A DNA stretch of 7,381 nucleotides from an uncultured bacterium (GTDB taxonomy: Bacteria; Auribacterota; Tritonobacteria; UBA1439). Location of the stretch: assembly GCA_937858775.1 (NCBI GenBank), contig CALLYX010000476.1:1-7381 (forward strand), given 5' to 3'. A model generated the notes under the pieces. That model was given only the letters and a program-made list of their open reading frames with translations, did not search any database and had not been told where the DNA came from. The number at the start of each line of letters is the position of its first letter. The first letter of the stretch is position 1. This document shows positions 1 to 5,783 of this stretch, one piece after another. Position numbers and translations under genes: made by a program.

Positions 1-640
1 GCTCGGACTCGAGGAGGGAGTCGGGCAGGGCGCCGCAGCTTACGGGCACGAACGGCCCGTTGCGGCGCGGGCCGATGCCGTGGATCGAACGGGCCAGCAC
101 CTCCTTCCCCGTCCCGGTCTCGCCGAGGATGAGGACGGTGGCGGGGCTCGCGGCCACGGCGGGAAGCACCTCGAATACGCGCTGCATCAGGGGGCTGCGG
201 CTCGCGAGCTCCGCGGCTCGGGGCCTCCCGTCCAGCTCCCGTCGAAGGGCCTCCACCTCGCGCATGTCCCGGAACGTCTCCGCCCCTCCTATGACGCGCC
301 CCGCCTTGTCGCGGAAGAGGGCGGTTGACACGCTGATCGGGACGCGCTCGCCGGCGGCGGTGACTATATAGCCGGACCGCCCTATCACCGGCCGGCCGGT
401 CTTCAGCGTGCGCCGGAGGGCGCAATGCGCCTCGCACATGCTGGAGCGGAAGACCTCCATGCATCTCCGGCCTATCGCCTCCCGACGGGGGACTCCCGTG
501 ATCTTCTCGGCCGCCCGGTTGAACGAGGTGATGCGCCAGTCGAGGTCGACGGTGAACACCCCGTCCGAGATGCTCTCGAGGATGGCCCCGGTCGGCGTCC
601 CGAGCCCGCCGTCCCCCCGTTTCGCCCGGCCCGCCGTCAT
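1..640 (-). CDS. PAS-domain sigma-54-dependent transcriptional activator, N-terminal 213 residues (C-terminus off the left edge)
   Basis: Bacterial enhancer-binding protein that would remodel sigma-54 RNA polymerase by ATP hydrolysis. The reading frame is open from an ATG at 640 to the window edge. Residues about 17-125 form a PAS sensor domain (ILESISDGVFTVDLDWRIT, then FNRAAEKITG). A linker helix follows (about 126-142), then the start of the AAA+ domain, with 'SPLMQRVFEVLPAVA' near 149 and a Walker A GETGTGKE at 173-180. The expected 'FVPVSCGALPDSLLESE' segment ends the visible part. The GAFTGA loop, Walker B and Fis-type DNA-binding domain would lie outside the window. The PAS domain carries three clustered cysteines (C60, C69, C73) that could sense a metal, Fe-S cluster or redox state; this is inference. 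Its ATG overlaps the stop of the DUF364 gene by 4 bp, so it is the third gene of the DUF134 operon and probably responds to a related signal. Confidence 0.93.
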   Translation of the reverse strand, partial: MTAGRAKRGDGGLGTPTGAILESISDGVFTVDLDWRITSFNRAAEKITGVPRREAIGRRCMEVFRSSMCEAHCALRRTLKTGRPVIGRSGYIVTAAGERVPISVSTALFRDKAGRVIGGAETFRDMREVEALRRELDGRPRAAELASRSPLMQRVFEVLPAVAASPATVLILGETGTGKEVLARSIHGIGPRRNGPFVPVSCGALPDSLLESE

Positions 641-1362
641 GCCGCGCCCCCCTCGTCCCTGAACACCGTCACAAGCCTCATCCCCTCGATGGCGCTGAAG
701 GGATCCCCCCGCAGCACGCAAGGCAGCGCGAGGCGCGGGTCCGCCACCAGCGCCGCGCATATCGCGTCGACGCCGTGTCTGAACAGGGCGGGGGAGAGGG
801 GGGTGGTCGGCCCCAGGACCACCGTGTAGGCGTCCGGGCAGAGCGCGAGGAGGTCGTCGATGGTGTGGTTGATGAAAGAGCTGCCTGTGAGGGCGACGAC
901 GCCGGCGCGGGGGAGGAAGGCGCGCGCCTCCTCGATCCCCCGGCGGCCCTCCCACGGGGGGCGGCTTACCACGCGGAGGCTTCGGGCAACGGGGCGAATC
1001 CTCTCGACAAAGGGGAAGGAGCCCACCACCGCGACGTCAGCCCCGCGGCCCTTCTCCTCGATGAGGCGCGCCGCGTTCATGTCGTGCATCACGAATCCGG
1101 ACGTGTCGAGTAGGGAGTTGAGCGCGGCCATCCCGAGCGAGGCCTCCGACAGCCTGTCGGAGAGGGCGAGGCGGGCGACCTCGTCCGCCGGGCGCCCCGC
1201 CGGGTTCTCCGCCGCCGACGGACGGCCGGCGCCGGGGTCCCGGAATGCCGAGGAGATCCCCCACCTCGCGCTGCGGACAGCTATGTCGCGGGCGCAGATG
1301 TGCGCCTCCTCCACCGTGTGGCCGGAGGGAAGAGAGTCGAGTATCTCTTCAAGCAGTTTCAT
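637..1362 (-). CDS. DUF4213/DUF364 family protein (Rossmann-like, putative heavy-metal chelation)
   Basis: A 241-residue protein matching the DUF364 family layout. The N-terminal part (about 1-90) contains the DUF4213-type element 'LSEASLGMAALNSLL' at 71-85. The C-terminal Rossmann-like half has 'VVGSFPFVERI' at 112-122, 'LTGSSFINHTIDDLLAL' at 158-174 and 'VVLGPTTPLSPALF' at 181-194. Family members are annotated as putative heavy-metal chelation proteins by structural resemblance; the biochemical role is not established. The start at 1362 is chosen because its ATG overlaps the DUF134 stop (ATGA at 1359-1362). An in-frame ATG at 1434 would add 24 arginine/glycine-rich residues lying wholly inside the DUF134 gene and is unlikely. 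There is no signal peptide or membrane segment, so it is cytoplasmic. Its place between a DUF134 regulator and a sigma-54 activator suggests a role in handling a metal or metal cofactor. Confidence 0.9.
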   Translation of the reverse strand: MKLLEEILDSLPSGHTVEEAHICARDIAVRSARWGISSAFRDPGAGRPSAAENPAGRPADEVARLALSDRLSEASLGMAALNSLLDTSGFVMHDMNAARLIEEKGRGADVAVVGSFPFVERIRPVARSLRVVSRPPWEGRRGIEEARAFLPRAGVVALTGSSFINHTIDDLLALCPDAYTVVLGPTTPLSPALFRHGVDAICAALVADPRLALPCVLRGDPFSAIEGMRLVTVFRDEGGAA

Positions 1363-1730
1363 TTCCGTCTCGGATTCCGTCCGCCGCGCCCCGTCCCCCT
1401 GTGCGCGGCCGCGCCCCCCGGCCGGGTCTCGCATCCCCCTTCCATGGCGACCGGGCCGCCCTCCATCCTGATCGCCTTCCCGTGGAGCAGGGCGTCGGCT
1501 ATCTTCCGGTGCGCCGACTCCAGGAGGCGGGAGAACGTGGGGCGGGAGATGCGCATTCTTCCGGCCGCCTCTTCATGGTATACCCCTTCAAAATCGGCGA
1601 GCCGTATCGCCTCCACCTCGTCGAGCGCCACCACGATCTCCTCCAGCGCGAGCAGGGGGGCCCCGGCGGGTTTGAAGTACGTGACGCCCGGCACGTGGCG
1701 GATACGCCTCAGGCATTTTGGTCTCGGCAT
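1359..1730 (-). CDS. DUF134 family helix-turn-helix protein, probable operon regulator
   Basis: A 123-residue protein of the DUF134 family. It has the characteristic opening 'MPRPKCLRRIRHVPGVTYFKPAG' (residues 1-23, basic with C6), then 'LEEIVVALDEVEAIRLADFEG' (29-49). A sigma-70-region-4-like helix-turn-helix follows: 'YHEEAAGRMRISRPTFSRLLESA' (51-73) and 'HRKIADALLHGKAIRMEGG' (74-92). Residues 93-123 are a glycine/arginine-rich tail of no evident fold. DUF134 proteins are predicted DNA-binding proteins, often found near iron-molybdenum-cofactor-type and redox genes; targets are not established. The start at 1730 fits the conserved MPRPK opening, and a GGAGG (1739-1743) sits 8 bases upstream. 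It is first in the operon, preceded by a strong promoter whose core is covered by an inverted repeat. Autoregulation is therefore the simplest reading (inference). Confidence 0.93.
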   Translation of the reverse strand: MPRPKCLRRIRHVPGVTYFKPAGAPLLALEEIVVALDEVEAIRLADFEGVYHEEAAGRMRISRPTFSRLLESAHRKIADALLHGKAIRMEGGPVAMEGGCETRPGGAAAHRGTGRGGRNPRRK

Positions 1731-1735
1731 CGGAA

Positions 1736-1743
1736 CCCCCTCC
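1736..1743 (-). promoter_or_regulatory. Ribosome binding site of the DUF134 gene
   Basis: On the minus strand this reads GGAGGGGG, with 5 bases (TTCCG) between it and the ATG at 1730; the GGAGG core is 8 bases away. It supports the MPRPK start over the in-frame ATG at 1745. Confidence 0.7.
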
Positions 1744-1755
1744 ATCGGCGTCCAT

Positions 1756-1777
1756 ATTATGAGCAAATGTGCATAAT
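1756..1777. promoter_or_regulatory. 22-bp inverted repeat, candidate operator
   Basis: Arms ATTATG (1756-1761) and CATAAT (1772-1777) are perfect inverted copies. An inner pair CA (1764-1765) and TG (1768-1769) is also symmetric, so 8 of 11 base pairs match around a centre between 1766 and 1767. The site contains the -10 box of the minus-strand promoter and most of its spacer. A bound protein would therefore block RNA polymerase. It lies 136 bases upstream of the feoA start. The likely binder is the DUF134 protein encoded next to it (inference). It does not resemble a canonical Fur box (GATAATGATTATC-like). Confidence 0.6.
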
Positions 1778-1784
1778 GGGTCAA
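1756..1784 (-). promoter_or_regulatory. Sigma-70-type promoter of the DUF134 operon
   Basis: On the minus strand a -35 box TTGACC (1779-1784, 5/6 to consensus) is followed by exactly 17 bases and a -10 box CATAAT (1756-1761, 5/6 to consensus). Transcription would begin near 1748-1750, giving a leader of about 20 bases before the DUF134 ATG at 1730, with the ribosome binding site inside it. The AT-rich -10 stands out from the surrounding GC-rich DNA. No such clear promoter is seen for feoA in the opposite direction. Confidence 0.72.
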
Positions 1785-1840
1785 GGGGTAAATGGAGGGG
1801 GGGGGCCGCGGTATTCCGCGCGCCGCGGGTACGGGCTCGA

Positions 1841-1869
1841 CGCCGCTTCCATTTTTCAATGGCGCGGCG
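1841..1869 (+). promoter_or_regulatory. Hairpin in the feoA leader
   Basis: CGCCGC (1841-1846) pairs with GCGGCG (1864-1869), and CCATT (1849-1853) pairs with AATGG (1858-1862) around a TTTC loop. A small TT/C internal loop separates the two stems. The T-run is in the loop, not after the stem, so this is not an intrinsic terminator for either strand. It could be an mRNA leader element or part of a protein site, or chance in GC-rich DNA. The rest of the 182-bp gap shows no convincing plus-strand -10/-35. Confidence 0.35.
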
Positions 1870-1901
1870 GCCGGGAATCGTGCATACTTCCGTTCCTCGA
1901 C

Positions 1902-1905
1902 GGAG
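1902..1905 (+). promoter_or_regulatory. Ribosome binding site of feoA
   Basis: GGAG, within GGAGAAG, lies 7 bases before the ATG at 1913. It selects this start over the in-frame ATG at 1769, which would add 48 arginine-rich residues covering the operator region. Confidence 0.65.
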
Positions 1906-1912
1906 AAGCTGC

Positions 1913-2158
1913 ATGACGGACGGCAAGATCATCCCGCTCACCGAACTCGACCCCATGCGGCGGGGGAGGATCCACAGCCTCGACGGATGGCCCAACTTCG
2001 TCCGGCGCCTCGAGTCCATGGGGCTGCGGCAGGGAAGGCGCATCACGAAGATCAGCGGGCAGGCCCTGAGGGGGCCCGTCACCGTCACGGTCGGCGGGAC
2101 GTCGATGGCCCTCGGCCACGGTATGGCCTCGCGCGTGATGGTCGAGGTCGAGGGGTGA
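1913..2158 (+). CDS. feoA: FeoA, ferrous iron transport accessory protein
   Basis: An 81-residue cytoplasmic SH3-like protein that associates with FeoB and is needed for Fe(II) uptake in bacteria that have it. The sequence has the family pattern: 'IPLTELDPMRRGRIHSL' near the N-terminus, 'RRLESMGLRQGRRITKIS' (about 31-48), and the final strand 'SMALGHGMASRVMVEVE' (about 64-80). The length is normal for FeoA. The start at 1913 has a GGAG at good spacing and begins where family similarity begins. The stop TGA lies inside a GTGA overlap with feoB, implying translational coupling and balanced production. No Fur-like box was found upstream. The only strong palindromic site in the leader region is the inverted repeat at 1756-1777. 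Confidence 0.92.
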   Translation: MTDGKIIPLTELDPMRRGRIHSLDGWPNFVRRLESMGLRQGRRITKISGQALRGPVTVTVGGTSMALGHGMASRVMVEVEG

Positions 2159-3867
2159 AGACCGTTCTGCTCGTCGGGAATCCGAATGTCGGCAAGAGCG
2201 TTTTCTTCTCCCGGCTCACCGGCACGCGGGTGACCGTCTCGAACTACCCCGGCACAACGGTCAGTTTCACCCGGGGCGGGATGACGGCGGGCGGGGAGGA
2301 GTACGAGGTCCTCGACGTGCCCGGCGTCTACTCCCTCGTTCCCACCAACCGGGCCGACGAGGTCGCCTTGGAGATGCTCGCGAAGGGCGACATCGTCATC
2401 AACGTCGTCGACGCGACGAACCTGGAACGCAACCTCTCGTTGACGCTCGAGCTGATGGAGCGCGGCATCCCCCTCGTCGTCGCCCTCAACATGTGGGACG
2501 AGACGGCGCATCGCGGCATCTACGTCGACGCCCCGCTCCTTGAGAGGATGCTCGGGGTGCCGGTCATCACGACGGTCGCCCTCACCGGGGAGGGTTTCGG
2601 ACAACTCGCATCACGCCTCGCGGAGGCGCGCGCCCCGGCCGTGCGGCCGCTCGACCGCGCCGACCGCTGGAGCGCCGTCGGCGCCCTCGTCGACCGCGCC
2701 CAGCGCCTCGAGCACCGCCACCACACCGCGAAGGAGCTCCTCCAGGAGATGACCATAAGGCCCCGCGTCGGCCTCCTCATCGCCGCCGCGGTGGCGGCGG
2801 CCTCGTTCTTCGTCGTCCGATGCGCGGCCGAGTCGTGGATCCGGTTCGCCTCGGATCCGTTCTTCCACGGACTGTGGGGCCCCCTGCTCGACCGCCTGAG
2901 CGGCGCCATGGGGGGCGGCGGCGTGATCCACGACGTCCTCCTCGGGCGGCTCATCGAGGGGCGGATAGATTACGTCCAGTCGTTCGGCCTTCTCAGCACG
3001 GCGGTCTACGTCGAGTTCGGGATGGTGTTGCCGTACGTCGCCTCCTTCTACCTCGTCCTGGGAACTCTCGAGGACTCCGGCTACCTGCCGCGCCTCGCGG
3101 TCCTGATGGACAGCATAATGCACCGGCTCGGCCTCCACGGCTTCGCCGTCATCCCCGCCCTCCTCTCCTTCGGGTGCAACGTGCCTGGCATCCTCGCCAC
3201 GCGCGTGCTCGAGAGCCGGAGGGAGCGCTTTATCGCCGCGACGCTCATCTCCATCGGCGTTCCGTGCGCGGCGCTCCAGGCGATGATCGTCGGCGTCGTG
3301 GGGAAGCACGGCATCGCCCCGGTCGCGGCGGTATACGGGATCCTCGCGGCCGCCACGCTCGTCCTGGGCCTCGCGCTCAACCGCCTTATGCCCGGTTTCA
3401 GCCACGAGCTCCTGCTCGAGATCCCGCCGTACCGACGCCCGCCGCTGCGGCTTCTCCTCGAAAAGACGTGGTGGCGCATTTTGCAATTCCTGCGGGAGGC
3501 GGTCCCTGTGGTGGCGGGGGGTGTCCTGGTGATCAACGTCCTCTACATGCTCGACGCCTTCGCGGTCGTCGCGCACGCGGCCGCCCCCGTGATGAGGGGC
3601 GTCCTGGGGCTCCCGGAGGAGTCCGCGGTGGCGGTCGTCGTGGGGATCCTGCGGAAGGACGTCGCGATGGGCCTGCTGGCCATGCAGCCCCTCAGCGTAA
3701 AGCAGCTCGTCGTCTCCTCCGTCGTCCTGGCCATGACCTTCCCCTGCGTCGCGACATTCGCGGTCCTCTGGAATGAACTCGGCTGGCGGGATATGCTCAA
3801 GGCAACGGCCGTGATGATCGCGGCGGCGCTCGGCACGGGGGGGGCGGTCAATTTCATCTGGCGCTGA
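2155..3867 (+). CDS. feoB: FeoB, GTPase-linked ferrous iron transporter (short form, 570 aa)
   Basis: An inner-membrane Fe(II) transporter with an N-terminal G domain. G1 is GNPNVGKS (8-15). Switch I contains NYPGTT (30-35), G3 is DVPG (54-57), G4 is NMWD (112-115), and G5 is VALTGEG (141-147), with Val where Ser is common. A short helical GDI-like region (about 165-200) leads into the membrane part, with a first segment near 204-221. The conserved 'LEDSGYLPRLAVLMD' (305-319), FGCNVPG (339-345), GVPCAA (368-373) and FPCVATFAV (529-537) give the Gate cysteines C341, C371 and C531. At 570 residues it is shorter than the E. coli-type protein (over 700) but complete in its core. Translation begins at a GTG that overlaps the feoA stop; a GAGG-rich stretch just upstream acts as ribosome binding site. 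An extended in-frame ATG at 1792 is rejected because it would run through the whole of feoA. Confidence 0.96.
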   Translation: MKTVLLVGNPNVGKSVFFSRLTGTRVTVSNYPGTTVSFTRGGMTAGGEEYEVLDVPGVYSLVPTNRADEVALEMLAKGDIVINVVDATNLERNLSLTLELMERGIPLVVALNMWDETAHRGIYVDAPLLERMLGVPVITTVALTGEGFGQLASRLAEARAPAVRPLDRADRWSAVGALVDRAQRLEHRHHTAKELLQEMTIRPRVGLLIAAAVAAASFFVVRCAAESWIRFASDPFFHGLWGPLLDRLSGAMGGGGVIHDVLLGRLIEGRIDYVQSFGLLSTAVYVEFGMVLPYVASFYLVLGTLEDSGYLPRLAVLMDSIMHRLGLHGFAVIPALLSFGCNVPGILATRVLESRRERFIAATLISIGVPCAALQAMIVGVVGKHGIAPVAAVYGILAAATLVLGLALNRLMPGFSHELLLEIPPYRRPPLRLLLEKTWWRILQFLREAVPVVAGGVLVINVLYMLDAFAVVAHAAAPVMRGVLGLPEESAVAVVVGILRKDVAMGLLAMQPLSVKQLVVSSVVLAMTFPCVATFAVLWNELGWRDMLKATAVMIAAALGTGGAVNFIWR

Positions 3868-3986
3868 CCCCCCGGCGCGCCGAACGCGCGGCCGCGCGGC
3901 TCGAGGGGGCCGTCCGCCAGGCGGATATGGACGCCCGGAAAGCCGCGGATCCCGTTGGGGGCTGAACCCGGACAAGGGACGCGCGC
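3868..3986. other. 119-bp gap between feoB and the PiT gene, with a 14-bp perfect palindrome
   Basis: The gap is very GC-rich and holds CGCGCGGCCGCGCG (3885-3898), a perfect self-complementary 14-mer, preceded by another palindrome GGCGCGCC (3874-3881). There is no T-tract, so no clear terminator. No convincing -10/-35 pair is seen before the PiT gene. AAGGGA about 10 bases before the ATG at 3987 could serve as a weak ribosome binding site. The PiT gene may be read through from feo or have its own unrecognised promoter. Confidence 0.4.
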
Positions 3987-4949
3987 ATGCTCTCATATGC
4001 ATCGCTCCTCGGCGGGATCTTTCTCGCCTGGTGCATAGGGGCGAATAACAGCGCCAATATATTCGGCACCGCCGTGGGGACCCGCTCCATACGGTTCGGG
4101 ACGGCCGTGATTCTCATCGCGATATTCGCGGTTATCGGCGCGATGGCGGAGGGGCCCTCGCTGTACGACGCCTACTCCTTTTCCGGGGATGTCACCCCCC
4201 GGCTCGCCTTCGCCGCGACCGCGGCCGCGGCGGCCACGATGCTGGTCGTCACCTATTTCAGCCTGCCCGCCTCCGCGTCCCAGGCCGCCGTGGGGGGGAT
4301 GATGGGAATCGCCGTCTGGTCGTGCGGCGTCGCCGGGGCGGAGTGGGCGAAGCTGGGCGGATGGGCCTTCTGCTGGGCCGTCACCCCGGTGAGCTCCGCG
4401 GTACTCGCCTACGCCGGGGTAAGGGGGCTCAAGCCCCTCATCAGCGGGGTGACCGACATGGGAATGCTCAGCAGGATCTACAAGATCGGCTTCGTCATCA
4501 GCGGATGCTACGGGGCATATACCCTCGGCGCGAACAACGTGGTCGTCACAACCGGCCCGCATTTCAAGGCGGGTTTGTTCGGCGATCCGTCCGGGCCGGA
4601 CGGCGCCTTCGTCGCCGCCGTGATCGGAGGGGCGGGCGTCGCTCTCGGGGCGCTCACCTACAGCCGCAGGGTGATGAGAACGATCGGGGGGAGGATCACG
4701 GCGCTCGACCCGTTTTCGGCGCTGGTCGCCGTCCTCTCTCACTCGGCCATCCTGCACGTCTTCACCCTTTTGCAGATCCCGGTCTCCTCGGCCCAGGCGA
4801 TCGTGGGGGCGGTTGCCGGCGTGGGCCTCTCCAAGGGGTCGAGGGCGCTGAACTCGAGGCTGCTGGCGGCGGTGCTGTCCGGCTGGCTGCTGGTGACGGC
4901 GGCGTCGGGGGTCCTGGCGCTCCTGCTCGCCTGGCTCCTCTGCCGATGA
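3987..4949 (+). CDS. PiT-family inorganic anion permease (phosphate/sulfate type) with atypical signatures
   Basis: A 320-residue polytopic membrane protein with the inverted-repeat plan of the PiT family. Repeat 1 begins 'LGGIFLAWCIGANNSANIFGTAVGTR' (8-33) and has 'SLPASASQAAVGGMMG' (92-107). Repeat 2 has 'YTLGANNVVVTTGPH' (178-192) and 'IPVSSAQAIVGAVAGVG' (264-280). Family members carry phosphate, or sulfate in CysP-type members, with H+ or Na+. The usual signature GANDxAN is changed: GANNSAN at 18-24 and GANNVVV at 181-187. Both aspartates are Asn and the last Asn of repeat 2 is Val. The ion or substrate may therefore differ, and the substrate is not assigned. The length suits the compact PiT subgroup without a long central loop. 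It follows feoAB on the same strand after 119 bases, so co-transcription is possible but not shown. Confidence 0.88.
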   Translation: MLSYASLLGGIFLAWCIGANNSANIFGTAVGTRSIRFGTAVILIAIFAVIGAMAEGPSLYDAYSFSGDVTPRLAFAATAAAAATMLVVTYFSLPASASQAAVGGMMGIAVWSCGVAGAEWAKLGGWAFCWAVTPVSSAVLAYAGVRGLKPLISGVTDMGMLSRIYKIGFVISGCYGAYTLGANNVVVTTGPHFKAGLFGDPSGPDGAFVAAVIGGAGVALGALTYSRRVMRTIGGRITALDPFSALVAVLSHSAILHVFTLLQIPVSSAQAIVGAVAGVGLSKGSRALNSRLLAAVLSGWLLVTAASGVLALLLAWLLCR

Positions 4950-4950
4950 T

Positions 4951-4972
4951 GCGGCCCGCGCCCTCGGGCCGC
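4951..4972. terminator. GC hairpin between convergent genes, candidate bidirectional terminator
   Basis: GCGGCCCG (4951-4958) and CGGGCCGC (4965-4972) form a perfect 8-bp stem around a CGCCCT loop. It fills almost all of the 24 bases between the PiT stop (4947-4949) and the end of the convergent cbiO gene (4974). Neither strand has a T-run after the stem, so it is not a classic intrinsic terminator. Its position argues for a role in ending or stabilising both transcripts. Confidence 0.5.
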
Positions 4973-4973
4973 C

Positions 4974-5783
4974 TCACGCGCCGCGCCGCGAGTGCCGGTG
5001 CGCATGGATGTGGAGCATGTCCGCGTGCCGGTGGGCGTGGATATGGACGAGGTTGTTCATCTCGAGGAAGTCCTGGTCGAGCAGGATATCGCCCGGGGCG
5101 GCGCTTCGGATGAGATTCTTTTCCGGCCCCATGACGTGCACGACGTCCGCGAACTCCTCGACGAGATGCAGATCGTGCGTCGCGAAAACGATCGTCTTCC
5201 CCCCGCCGTGCTCGGCAAGCAGCACGGCGATTATGTCCCTTACGGTCTGAGGATCCAGGCCGGCGGTCGGCTCGTCCAGGAGCAGTACCTCCGGCTCGAT
5301 CGCCAGCACCGACGCGAGGGTAACCTTCCTCTTCTCCCCGACGCTCAACTGGTGCGGGGCCCGCCCCAGTATATCGGACAACTTGAAGACCGACGACAGC
5401 CTCTCCAGCCGCGCGCGGATCTCCGGGACGGGGGCGCCGAGCTGAAGGGGCCCGAACGCGATATCCTCCTCGACGGTGGGGCAGAAGAGCTGGACCTCGG
5501 GATTCTGGAACACGAATCCCACCCTTCGGCGGAACTCAAGGGAGAAGCCGGCGTCCTCGAAGAGTTCCGCGGTCAACTCCTTTCCCATGGCGAGGACCGC
5601 CCCCCCGTCGGGAAAGATCAGGGCGTCGAGCATCGCGAGGAGCGTGGATTTGCCCGTGCCGTTGGCGCCGACGAGCGCGACACGGGTGCCCCGCTCGATG
5701 GAGAGGGATACCCCGCGCAACGCCGGGTATTTGCCATGGTACGCGTACCGGACGTCCCTCAGCTCGAAAAGCGGGCCCGCCAT
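4974..5783 (-). CDS. cbiO: CbiO/NikO-type ECF transporter ATPase with duplicated histidine-rich C-terminal tail
   Basis: The ATP-binding subunit (A component) of an energy-coupling-factor transporter for cobalt or nickel, 269 residues. Visible motifs are Walker A GANGTGKS (39-46), Q-loop in VFQNPEVQLF (91-100, Q93), ABC signature LSVGE (146-150), Walker B VLLLDEPTAGLD (166-177) and the switch His in ATHDL (201-205, H203). The 'NPEVQLF' Q-loop and 'GPLQLG' (111-116) are typical of CbiO proteins. Residues 246-267 are two tandem 11-residue units, each containing HIHAHRH, giving eight His in 18 residues. This is unusual for the ATPase and suggests Ni, Co or Zn binding. The start at 5783 follows GGAGGAAT and overlaps the end of cbiQ by 25 bp; an ATG at 5822 would lie deeper in cbiQ with no family match. 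Substrate choice between Co and Ni is open. Confidence 0.94.
   Translation of the reverse strand: MAGPLFELRDVRYAYHGKYPALRGVSLSIERGTRVALVGANGTGKSTLLAMLDALIFPDGGAVLAMGKELTAELFEDAGFSLEFRRRVGFVFQNPEVQLFCPTVEEDIAFGPLQLGAPVPEIRARLERLSSVFKLSDILGRAPHQLSVGEKRKVTLASVLAIEPEVLLLDEPTAGLDPQTVRDIIAVLLAEHGGGKTIVFATHDLHLVEEFADVVHVMGPEKNLIRSAAPGDILLDQDFLEMNNLVHIHAHRHADMLHIHAHRHSRRGA
4992..5045 (-). repeat. Tandem duplication encoding the His-rich tail of CbiO
   Basis: Two 33-bp units, in frame, encode HIHAHRH twice (H247-H253 and H258-H264). On the plus strand the shared core GTGCCGGTG occurs at 4992-5000 and 5025-5033, exactly 33 bases apart. The copies differ at several third positions, so the duplication is not very recent or has been held by selection at the protein level. 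Confidence 0.8.

Noticed and set aside
1806..1828. CCGCGG repeated at 1806-1811 and 1823-1828 as a possible operator
   Set aside because: CCGCGG is self-palindromic and common in GC-rich DNA; two copies 17 bases apart are weak evidence.
1883..1888. CATACT as a possible -10 box for feoA
   Set aside because: No acceptable -35 at 16-18 bp (TGGCGC at that place) and only 4 of 6 matches.
3783..3965. An open plus-strand frame overlapping the feoB end and the gap to PiT, reading as an Ala/Arg-rich protein C-terminus (…ARLEGAVRQADMDARKAADPVGG)
   Set aside because: No start codon except a late ATG, no ribosome site and no recognised family; open frames rich in Ala/Arg/Gly are expected by chance in DNA this GC-rich.
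2611..4002. A 463-codon minus-strand open frame across feoB
   Set aside because: Antisense shadow of feoB: highly charged Arg/Asp/Glu/His composition with no domain, whereas the plus strand encodes all FeoB motifs.
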